From an uncultured Selenomonadaceae bacterium (GTDB lineage: Bacteria > Bacillota > Negativicutes > Selenomonadales > Selenomonadaceae): 6,569 nucleotides of DNA. Where the stretch lies: contig CAJTSO010000031.1 of NCBI GenBank assembly GCA_910579115.1, forward strand, positions 1 to 6,569. Reading direction: 5' to 3'. Shown here one piece after another: positions 1-6,218 of the stretch. Both the position numbers and the translations under genes were made by a program. The notes below the pieces were generated by a model, which saw only the letters and a list, made by a program, of their open reading frames with translations, ran no database searches and was not told the origin of the DNA. The stretch's first letter is position 1. Each line of letters opens with the position of its first letter.

Positions 1-624
1 ACTCTTCATGTAATTCAAGGCCCCCCGATGCTCCAGCACCCCGTTGTTAAACAGGGACTGGTCGAGACCCAGCACATCCGTCACATAGCTGGGGGCAAAT
101 ACCCCCTGATATTTCAGATTGTGGATGGTGAACACGGTCTTTATCTTGCTGTACCGCTCGTCCCGGGAAAAATCAAACCTCAGGAAGGGCGCGATCATGG
201 CGGTATGCCAGTCGTTCATGTGAATGACGTCCGGCCAGAAATCCATCGCCGGCAGCAGGGACAGTACTCCCCGGCAGAAGAAGGCGAACCGTTCCCCGTC
301 ATCATCGTAGCCATACAGGTCGTCCCGGTAAAAATAGTCGCTGTTGTCCACAAAGCAATACTTTATCCCATCGTGCTCCAGCACATCCAGCCCGATATAC
401 TTCTGCCGCCAGGACAACATTATCGTGCCGTCATAAATATGCTTCATGCGGCAGCGGACATCCTCGGAAATCCTTTTGTATTTCGGCATTACCACCACCG
501 GCTGAACATTTTCCGCCAACAGCGCCTTCGGCAGAGAACCAGCCACATCGGCAAGACCGCCGGTCTTGACGAAGGGCACTGCTTCGGAGGCCACAAAAAG
601 CACCTTAATCTTCTTTTCTGACAA
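1..624 (-). CDS. glgA: Glycogen synthase, ADP-glucose type (GT5), N-terminal part; 3' end outside window
   Basis: Glycogen synthase transfers glucose from ADP-glucose to the non-reducing end of alpha-1,4 glucan. The frame from TTG at 624 is open for 208 codons to the left edge, with no stop; a full GlgA is about 480 residues, so under half is present. It starts MSEKKIKVLFVASEAVPFVK, a typical GT5 N-terminus, and contains the ADP-glucose-binding KTGGLADVAGSLPKAL block (20-35, with Lys20), VVMPKY (44-49), HMNDWHT (135-141) and TIHNLKYQG (166-174), all standard landmarks of the GlgA N-terminal Rossmann domain. The frame ends in ALNYMKS, the stretch preceding the interdomain region. The start lies 5 bases after the glgB stop, with the ribosome binding site overlapping that stop. 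The gene is easily overlooked because it has no ATG near its 5' end and a 197-codon open frame without meaning lies on the opposite strand. The C-terminal catalytic half cannot be assessed. Confidence -1.
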   Translation of the reverse strand, partial: MSEKKIKVLFVASEAVPFVKTGGLADVAGSLPKALLAENVQPVVVMPKYKRISEDVRCRMKHIYDGTIMLSWRQKYIGLDVLEHDGIKYCFVDNSDYFYRDDLYGYDDDGERFAFFCRGVLSLLPAMDFWPDVIHMNDWHTAMIAPFLRFDFSRDERYSKIKTVFTIHNLKYQGVFAPSYVTDVLGLDQSLFNNGVLEHRGALNYMKS

Positions 625-629
625 AATAA

Positions 630-638
630 TCACTCCCT
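630..638 (-). promoter_or_regulatory. Ribosome binding site of glgA overlapping the glgB stop codon
   Basis: Minus-strand AGGGAGTGA combines a Shine-Dalgarno element (AGGGAG, 633-638) with the TGA stop of glgB (630-632). The spacer from AGGGAG to the TTG at 622-624 is 8 bases. An in-frame GTG at 631-633 overlaps the stop and is a theoretical alternative, but its only nearby purine run would be almost touching it, so TTG is preferred. The overlap suggests that glgA translation depends on ribosomes terminating on glgB. Confidence -1.
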
Positions 639-2570
639 GTCACTCAATACAGAATTAGGGGAAACCTCTTTTATTTTCTTGAAGTATATGGCGGACAAGG
701 GCGGCAGGGTAATCTGTACGCTGTAATCCTTGCCCATGTAAGGGACTTCCTCCGCAACAAACGCTCCCTCATTCCGGACGCCGGAGCCTCCGTAGCAATA
801 AAGGTCGCTGTTGAAAACTTCTTTATAAACTCCCTGTCGGGGCACCGCCAGCCTGTACCCATGACGCACTTCCGGGGTGAAGTTTATGACGGCGATGACA
901 AAGTCATCCCGGTCCCCGGCCCGCCGCTGAAAAGCGATGATGCTTCGCTCCGCGTCGTTGCAGTCGATCCACTCAAACCCATCATAGTCACAGTCAATCT
1001 CCCAAAAGGCTTTGTTCTTCACATAAAACTCATTTAGAGCCTTGCTGTATCTCATCATCTCCTCATGCTTGGGATACCTTTCCGTCAGATGCCAGTCGAG
1101 ACTGTCATCATATTTCCACTCGATGACCTGGCCGAACTCTCCTCCCATGAACAGGAGTTTTTTCCCGGGATGAGCCATCCAGTAGCCATAGAACGCCCGC
1201 AGATTGGCAAACTTCTGCCAGTAATCCCCCGGCATCTTGTCCAGCAGGGATTTCTTCCCGTGAACCACCTCGTCGTGAGACAGGGGCAGGACATAGTTTT
1301 CGTTGAAAGCGTACATTATGGAAAAGGTCAGCTTATCGTGATGCCATTTCTTATAGACAGGGTCCAGGGCCATATAGCGGAGCATATCGTTCATCCAGCC
1401 CATGTTCCACTTGTAGTTAAAGCCCATGCCTCCCAAGTAGATGGGCCGGGACATCATGGGCCAGTCCGTGGCCTCCTCGGCAATCATCAGCGCCCCGGGA
1501 TGAAACCTGAACACCGCTTCGTTCAGCTTGTGCAGAAATTCTATCGCCTCCAGATTGCCGTTCTCGCCATATTTATTCGGCTGCCATTCCCCGTCCCGCC
1601 GCCCGTAGTTCAGGTAAAGCATATTGCCCACCGCGTCTATCCGGAGACCGTCCATATGAAACTCTTCCAGCCAGAACATAGCTGAGGAAATCAGGAAGCT
1701 GATGACCTCTGTCCGGCCATAATCAAAATTGACCGTGCCCCATTCCCGGTTCTCAGCCCGCGTCTCATTATCCGATTCGTAGAGATTCCGCCCATCAAAA
1801 TGATATAGCCCGTGGGCATCCTTACAAAAGTGACCCGGCACCCAGTCCATGATTACGGCGATCCCGTTCTGATGAGCCCGGTCCACCAGATACATCAGAT
1901 CCTCCGGCCGTCCGTAGCGGCTGGTGGCCGCAAAATAACCGGTTCCCTGATAGCCCCAGGAACCCCCAAAGGGATGTTCCGCCAAAGGCATCAGTTCCAG
2001 ATGGGTATAGTGCATCTCCACGCAGTAGTCGATGAGCTGCTCCGCCAGATCCCGATAGCTTAGGGTCTCTCCCTGCGGCGTCCGCCGCCAGGAGCCCAGG
2101 TGGACTTCATAGGTAAGCATCGGCCGGCCATAGGAAGGAACTTCGCCTTTTCTCCGCTGCCATTCAGCGTCCTGCCACTGATACCGGTCAAAATCATACA
2201 CCCTGGAAGCGGTATTGGGCGGCACCTCCGCATACAGAGCGTAGGGATCAGCCTTCAGCAGCCGGTCATTCGGTCCGGCGCCCTGGGGCAGGATCGAATA
2301 CTTGTATACTGCCTCCCGCTCCAGCCCGTCCACAAAGCCTGCCCATATTTCTCCGTCCGATTGCCGGGCAAGGGGGTTGACTGATGGATTCCAGCCGTTG
2401 AAATCCCCCACCACGCTTACCTCTGCCGCATCGGGCGCCCAAACGGCAAACCGGACGCCATCCCGGCCATTTTCCTTCAGGGGATGTGCCCCCATCAGCC
2501 GGTAGGCGTGAAAGTTTGTGCCCTGATGGAACAGATACAAATCGTAGTCCTCGATAGCTGACGGTTTCAC
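630..2570 (-). CDS. glgB: 1,4-alpha-glucan branching enzyme (GH13)
   Basis: The enzyme cuts an alpha-1,4 glucan chain and rejoins it through an alpha-1,6 bond, making the branches of glycogen. The product has 646 residues from a GTG start. A CBM48-type beta-sandwich occupies about 36-115 (FAVWAPDAAEVSVVGDFNGWN, 41-61), and the catalytic barrel about 150-530. GH13 regions are complete: region I DWVPGHF (242-248), region II DGLRIDAV (307-314) with nucleophile Asp312, region III IAEEATDWP (363-371) with acid/base Glu365, and region IV SHDEVVHGKKSL (431-442) with Asp433. GGSWGYQGTGYFA (202-214) is the branching-enzyme-specific block, separating it from amylases and debranching enzymes. A C-terminal beta domain runs to about 632, followed by a short tail. 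Compared with the roughly 730-residue E. coli enzyme it lacks the additional N-terminal module, as Bacillus-type enzymes do. A small oddity is region II continuing AVGNMLYLNY where AVASMLYLDY is usual. Its last codons carry the ribosome binding site of glgA. Confidence -1.
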   Translation of the reverse strand: MKPSAIEDYDLYLFHQGTNFHAYRLMGAHPLKENGRDGVRFAVWAPDAAEVSVVGDFNGWNPSVNPLARQSDGEIWAGFVDGLEREAVYKYSILPQGAGPNDRLLKADPYALYAEVPPNTASRVYDFDRYQWQDAEWQRRKGEVPSYGRPMLTYEVHLGSWRRTPQGETLSYRDLAEQLIDYCVEMHYTHLELMPLAEHPFGGSWGYQGTGYFAATSRYGRPEDLMYLVDRAHQNGIAVIMDWVPGHFCKDAHGLYHFDGRNLYESDNETRAENREWGTVNFDYGRTEVISFLISSAMFWLEEFHMDGLRIDAVGNMLYLNYGRRDGEWQPNKYGENGNLEAIEFLHKLNEAVFRFHPGALMIAEEATDWPMMSRPIYLGGMGFNYKWNMGWMNDMLRYMALDPVYKKWHHDKLTFSIMYAFNENYVLPLSHDEVVHGKKSLLDKMPGDYWQKFANLRAFYGYWMAHPGKKLLFMGGEFGQVIEWKYDDSLDWHLTERYPKHEEMMRYSKALNEFYVKNKAFWEIDCDYDGFEWIDCNDAERSIIAFQRRAGDRDDFVIAVINFTPEVRHGYRLAVPRQGVYKEVFNSDLYCYGGSGVRNEGAFVAEEVPYMGKDYSVQITLPPLSAIYFKKIKEVSPNSVLSDRE

Positions 2571-2575
2571 AAAAG

Positions 2576-2584
2576 CTCCCCCTC
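2576..2584 (-). promoter_or_regulatory. Ribosome binding site of glgB, deciding a GTG start
   Basis: The minus-strand run GAGGGGGAG lies in the 24-base gap between the glgP stop (2595) and the GTG at 2568-2570, with a 5-base spacer after its last G. There is no in-frame ATG nearby, so this site supports GTG as the glgB initiation codon. No hairpin or T-run typical of a terminator is seen in the gap, so read-through from glgP is expected. Confidence -1.
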
Positions 2585-2594
2585 AAACAGTCTC

Positions 2595-5078
2595 TTAAAG
2601 GCCGAAAGGCTTCATTGAATCCAACGACTCCGAATTTTGCGGGTTCTGGATATTCAGCGGGCTGATCCGCCAGATATCCCGTGCGTATTCCCTGATCGTC
2701 CGGTCAGAGGAGAAGAACCCGGAACCGGCGATATTTATCGTGGAGGATTTCAGCCAGGCATCCCGCTGGATGTAGCGGCGGGCGATTTCCTCATGAGCCT
2801 CCCTGTACGATTCAAAATCCTTCAGGATGAAAAATTCATCATTAAGTTTCAACAGGTACTCCCTGAGGGACTTGAAATCTCCGTAAGTGCCGTCCGTCAG
2901 CTGGTCGACCACCCGGTGAATGGTGGCATTGTTGTTGTACTCGTCCCAGGCGGAGTATGTGCCGTTCCGGTAGAAGCCGATGACCTCCTCCGCCCTGAGA
3001 CCGAAGATAACGCAATTTTCGCGGCCGACGATCCCGCAGATTTCCACATTGGCCCCGTCCATGGTCCCCAGGGTGATGGCCCCGTTCATCATGAATTTCA
3101 TGTTGCCGGTACCGGAGGCTTCCTTACTGGCGGTAGAAATCTGTTCGCTTATGTCGGCGGCCGGATAGGTGATTTCCCCGATAGACACGCCGAAGTTCAC
3201 CAGGAACACTACCTTCATCCTGTCCCGTACCAGCGGGTCATTATTTATCTTATCGGCCACCGCGTTGATCAGGCGGATTGTCTCCTTGGCGATGTAGTAG
3301 CCGGGCGCCGCCTTGCCCCCAAAGAAATACGTAACCGGCTCGATTTCGTAGCTGGAATCATTTTTCAGCCGGTCGTACTGGTACATCACATGGAGGATGT
3401 TCATCAGCTGCCGCTTGTAGGAGTGGATCCGCTTTACCTGAATGTCAAAGATTGACCCCGGGTCAACGGTAATGCCATTGGCTTTGGCCACGTAGGCCGC
3501 CAGCTTCTCCTTGCGCTTGGCCTTCACCTGACCCAGTTTTTCCCGGAAACCGCCGTCCTCGGCAAAGGGCTTCAGGTCTGACAGCCGCTCCGGCTCCCGG
3601 CGCCAATCGGTGGATATGGTCTCGTCCAGCAGCCCTGACAGCTGGGGATTAGCGGCAATGAGCCAGCGGCGGTGAGTGATGCCGTTCGTCTTATTATTGA
3701 ACTTGCCTGGATAAAACTCGTTGAAAGCCTTCATCGTCTCCCGACGCAGTATCTCCGAATGGATCTTTGCCACGCCGTTTACGCTGTGACTGCCTACCAC
3801 CGCCAGTCTCGCCATGTGGACGTTCCCGTCCTGAATGATGGACATCTCCCGCACCCGCTCCTCATCCCCGGGATAACGGCGGCGGACATCAATGAGGAAC
3901 CGGCGGTTTATCTCCTCGATAATCATATAAAGGCGGGGCACTACCTGCTGCACCATGTTCACCGGCCATTTTTCCAGAGCCTCCGGCATGATGGTGTGAT
4001 TGGTGTAGGCAATCATCCGATGGGTAGTCTCCCAGGCCGTCTCCCATTCCATTCCCTGTTCATCCACCAGGATACGCATTACTTCCGCAACGCAAAGGGC
4101 TGGATGGGTGTCGTTAATATGGATCTCCACTCTATCCGGCAACTGGATAGGCTTTACTCCATCCTTAAAATGGTGGTTAAAGATACTCTGAATACCGGCG
4201 GAGACGAAGAAATACTCCTGTATGAGCCGGAGAGTCCTTCCCTCATGGGTATTATCATTGGGATACAGGAACTTGGTAATATTCTGCACGGAATCGTAAT
4301 ACCGATGATTTGCTTCCACCTGTTCCTGTGTCATTACCATATTGGACTGGAAATCCTCGTCAACCTCGCTGTTCCACAGCCGGAGAGTATTGACGGTGGA
4401 ATTTTCATAGCCCACAACGGGCACATCATAGGGCACCGCCAAAATATTCTGGCCTCCTTCATGCACCAGCTTCAGGGAGCCGTCCTCCTGCTCCTTCATG
4501 TAAGCGATGCCCCCAAAGTGGACATGAACGGATTTATCCGGCTTGCGGTATTCCCAGGCATAGGAATTTTTCATCCAGTTATCGGGAATTTCCACCTGAT
4601 TGCCGTTTAAGATATGCTGCTCAAACAGTCCGTAGCGGTAGCGGATAGTACAACCGTTTCCCGGCAAGCCCAGAGAGGCCAGGGAATCGATGAACCCGGC
4701 AGCCAACCGGCCCAGACCGCCGTTTCCCAGCCCCGCGTCCCGCTCCTCGCTGATGAGGTCATTCAGATCGATACCCAGCTCTTTGAGATTTTTCTCCACA
4801 TCCTGGCGAATGCCCAGGTTCACCAGATTTGAATTCAGGAGCCGTCCCAGGAGAAATTCTACCGAAAAGTAATAAACCTGCTTTACTCCCCGAACCTTGT
4901 ACTCCCGGTTTGTCTTTATCCAGTTTTCTGATATGTACTGCTTTACGGTAGCCGCCAAGGTCTGGTACAGCTCCCCCTTGCTCAGATCCTCCAGATCCCG
5001 GCCAAAAATCGTCCTCGCCGTTATCCTGAACCGTTCCTTGAAGTCTCTCATCCGCGGTCTTACAGTTTTTCCAGTCAA
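2595..5078 (-). CDS. glgP: Glycogen/maltodextrin phosphorylase (GT35)
   Basis: This PLP-dependent enzyme cleaves alpha-1,4 bonds at non-reducing ends with phosphate, releasing glucose-1-phosphate. From the TTG at 5078 the product has 827 residues, typical for bacterial phosphorylases; an ATG at 5105 would add nine residues but lacks a ribosome binding site. In TTG numbering, conserved blocks are YYFSVEFLLGR (69-79), GNGGLGRLAAGFIDS (118-132), RYRYGLFEQ (146-154), HINDTHPAL (320-328), NKTNGITHRRWL (462-473), FDIQVKRIHSYKRQLMN (544-560), and the PLP signature EASGTGNMKF (653-662), with Lys661 as the expected Schiff-base lysine. All expected active-site blocks are present, and the frame is intact. 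The short N-terminus lacks the extended phosphorylation segment of animal phosphorylases. After WRISPL the protein has an Asn/Ser-rich tail of about 20 residues of unknown role. The start lies 30 bases after glgD and the stop 24 bases before glgB. Whether glycogen or shorter maltodextrin is the preferred substrate cannot be told from sequence, but the operon context points to glycogen. Confidence -1.
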   Translation of the reverse strand: MTGKTVRPRMRDFKERFRITARTIFGRDLEDLSKGELYQTLAATVKQYISENWIKTNREYKVRGVKQVYYFSVEFLLGRLLNSNLVNLGIRQDVEKNLKELGIDLNDLISEERDAGLGNGGLGRLAAGFIDSLASLGLPGNGCTIRYRYGLFEQHILNGNQVEIPDNWMKNSYAWEYRKPDKSVHVHFGGIAYMKEQEDGSLKLVHEGGQNILAVPYDVPVVGYENSTVNTLRLWNSEVDEDFQSNMVMTQEQVEANHRYYDSVQNITKFLYPNDNTHEGRTLRLIQEYFFVSAGIQSIFNHHFKDGVKPIQLPDRVEIHINDTHPALCVAEVMRILVDEQGMEWETAWETTHRMIAYTNHTIMPEALEKWPVNMVQQVVPRLYMIIEEINRRFLIDVRRRYPGDEERVREMSIIQDGNVHMARLAVVGSHSVNGVAKIHSEILRRETMKAFNEFYPGKFNNKTNGITHRRWLIAANPQLSGLLDETISTDWRREPERLSDLKPFAEDGGFREKLGQVKAKRKEKLAAYVAKANGITVDPGSIFDIQVKRIHSYKRQLMNILHVMYQYDRLKNDSSYEIEPVTYFFGGKAAPGYYIAKETIRLINAVADKINNDPLVRDRMKVVFLVNFGVSIGEITYPAADISEQISTASKEASGTGNMKFMMNGAITLGTMDGANVEICGIVGRENCVIFGLRAEEVIGFYRNGTYSAWDEYNNNATIHRVVDQLTDGTYGDFKSLREYLLKLNDEFFILKDFESYREAHEEIARRYIQRDAWLKSSTINIAGSGFFSSDRTIREYARDIWRISPLNIQNPQNSESLDSMKPFGL

Positions 5079-5084
5079 AAGAAT

Positions 5085-5091
5085 CCCTCCC
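5085..5091 (-). promoter_or_regulatory. Ribosome binding site of glgP that favours a TTG start
   Basis: GGGAGGG on the minus strand, with a GGAGG core at 5086-5090, stands 7 bases before a TTG at 5076-5078 in the glgP frame. It lies downstream of the ATG at 5105, within the first nine codons of the longest possible reading frame. That ATG follows the glgD stop by only 3 bases and has no comparable site at normal distance: the nearest purine run, AAGGGC, is about 15 bases away. The site therefore argues that TTG is the real initiation codon. Confidence -1.
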
Positions 5092-5108
5092 GAAATAAAA
5101 CCCATCAG

Positions 5109-6218
5109 TTAAATCGTAATGCCCTTACCGATGATCATCGGATAATTAAAGGCCCCGCCGAGGCGCTTATCCTCTGTTATGGTCACATTTTTATCTAAAA
5201 TCGCGTTGGCGATATGTACCCCAGCCTGAATGACGGCCCCCTGCATAACAACGCAGTTCTGTACAACAGCCCCCTCTTCAATCACCACTCCCCGGAAAAT
5301 GACGCTATGATCTACCTTGCCCCGGACGATGCAGCCGTTGGCCGCCAGAGTATCGCTGACCTCCGCAGTGGATTTGTATTCTACCGGAGCCCTGTCCCAC
5401 ATCTTCGTGTAGATGGCCCGCTCTCCCATGAACAGCTCCTCCCAAACCGCCGGCTCCAGCATCTCCATACTCACCCGGTAATAGGTCATGGTGGAGCCTA
5501 TGGTCACGGCATAACCGGTATGCTCATAACCGACGGCAACGTACTTATCCCCCATGGTCATCAAGGCGTCCCGCAGGAAATCGATCCCGCCGCGCTCGTA
5601 GGCGGAAGCCACCAAATCCACATACACGGACTTTTTCATCAGGTAAATGCCCAGCCCCACATTATCCCCGACCTTCACCGAGGAGCAAAAAGTTATATCC
5701 GTCACCACATTCGATCCCAGGGCAGCGGTAATCAACGCCCCGGGCTCATCCTTATCAGCCCTTGCCCTGGTGTAGACAGCCACTATATCGGCACCGGACT
5801 CCCGCAGGCAGTCGTACACGGAAAGAAAATCCATGTTGTAGACTATATCCCCGCCTACCAGAAGTATATACTCTTCGTCGCTTTGATTGACGAAGTCAAT
5901 ATTGTCGTAGGCGCTGGCGATATTCCCCAAGCGGCTCCGCTCTCCCTCAAAGATTGGCGGCAGATAGGAAAGTCCCTTGCGCTTTCTCGCCAAATCCCAC
6001 TCCTTGCCGCTCCGGATGTGGTCAAGCAGGGAGCGGGCCCGGGTGGGCAGCATGATGCCTACGTTATCTATGCCGGAATTGACCAGACAGGACAGGCTGA
6101 AATCTATCATCCGGTACCGGCTGGCAATGGGGATCGCTCCAATGGGCCGCTTGGCCGTAAATTCTTTTATCCGGGAATCGTCCTGAACGAGGCTGATTAT
6201 ACCCATTATTCTCTTCAT
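5109..6218 (-). CDS. glgD: Glucose-1-phosphate adenylyltransferase, GlgD (regulatory/non-catalytic type) subunit
   Basis: GlgD is a GlgC paralogue found in Bacillota that is inactive or weakly active alone and forms a heteromeric, more active ADP-glucose pyrophosphorylase with GlgC. The product has 369 residues, normal for the family. The N-terminal nucleotidyltransferase fold is recognisable from RPIGAIP (24-30), RYRMIDFSLS (34-43) and LVNSGIDNVGI (45-55). The glycine-rich GGxGTRL nucleotide loop of GlgC is absent: the equivalent stretch near residues 6-16 reads GIISLVQDDSR. The segment LGNIASAY (97-104) corresponds to the GTA-A region of GlgC, and GGDIVYNMD (122-130) to its GDxxYxMD motif. 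NVGLGIYLMKK (186-196) is the GlgD-like form of the sugar-phosphate region, with no EFVEKP motif. A C-terminal beta-helix domain with hexapeptide repeats runs from about 285 to 350. The ATG start is fixed by a strong ribosome binding site and the 4-base overlap with glgC. The family is certain; the non-catalytic role is inferred from the lost motifs. Confidence -1.
   Translation of the reverse strand: MKRIMGIISLVQDDSRIKEFTAKRPIGAIPIASRYRMIDFSLSCLVNSGIDNVGIMLPTRARSLLDHIRSGKEWDLARKRKGLSYLPPIFEGERSRLGNIASAYDNIDFVNQSDEEYILLVGGDIVYNMDFLSVYDCLRESGADIVAVYTRARADKDEPGALITAALGSNVVTDITFCSSVKVGDNVGLGIYLMKKSVYVDLVASAYERGGIDFLRDALMTMGDKYVAVGYEHTGYAVTIGSTMTYYRVSMEMLEPAVWEELFMGERAIYTKMWDRAPVEYKSTAEVSDTLAANGCIVRGKVDHSVIFRGVVIEEGAVVQNCVVMQGAVIQAGVHIANAILDKNVTITEDKRLGGAFNYPMIIGKGITI

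Noticed and set aside
552..568. Perfect inverted repeat CAAGACC-GCC-GGTCTTG just inside glgA
   Set aside because: It could form a small hairpin about 55 bases into the glgA message, but it falls exactly on the codons for the conserved Lys-Thr-Gly-Gly-Leu motif, so protein constraint explains it. There is no T-run to make it a terminator.
28..621. Plus-strand open frame of 197 codons
   Set aside because: It is the antisense shadow of glgA, whose minus-strand translation carries clear GT5 motifs.
1065..1685. Plus-strand open frame of 206 codons opposite glgB
   Set aside because: It is antisense to GH13 regions II to IV of GlgB; no independent evidence of coding.
2571..2594. Possible terminator or promoter between glgP and glgB
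   Set aside because: The gap is only 24 bases, contains a ribosome binding site, and shows neither a hairpin nor room for a promoter.
2637..3455. Plus-strand open frame of 272 codons opposite the 3' half of glgP
   Set aside because: It mirrors the region encoding the PLP-binding site of GlgP and shows no domain or credible ribosome binding site.
3672..4610. Plus-strand open frame of 312 codons opposite glgP
   Set aside because: It is antisense to conserved phosphorylase blocks, has no recognisable motif, and is best explained as a shadow of glgP.
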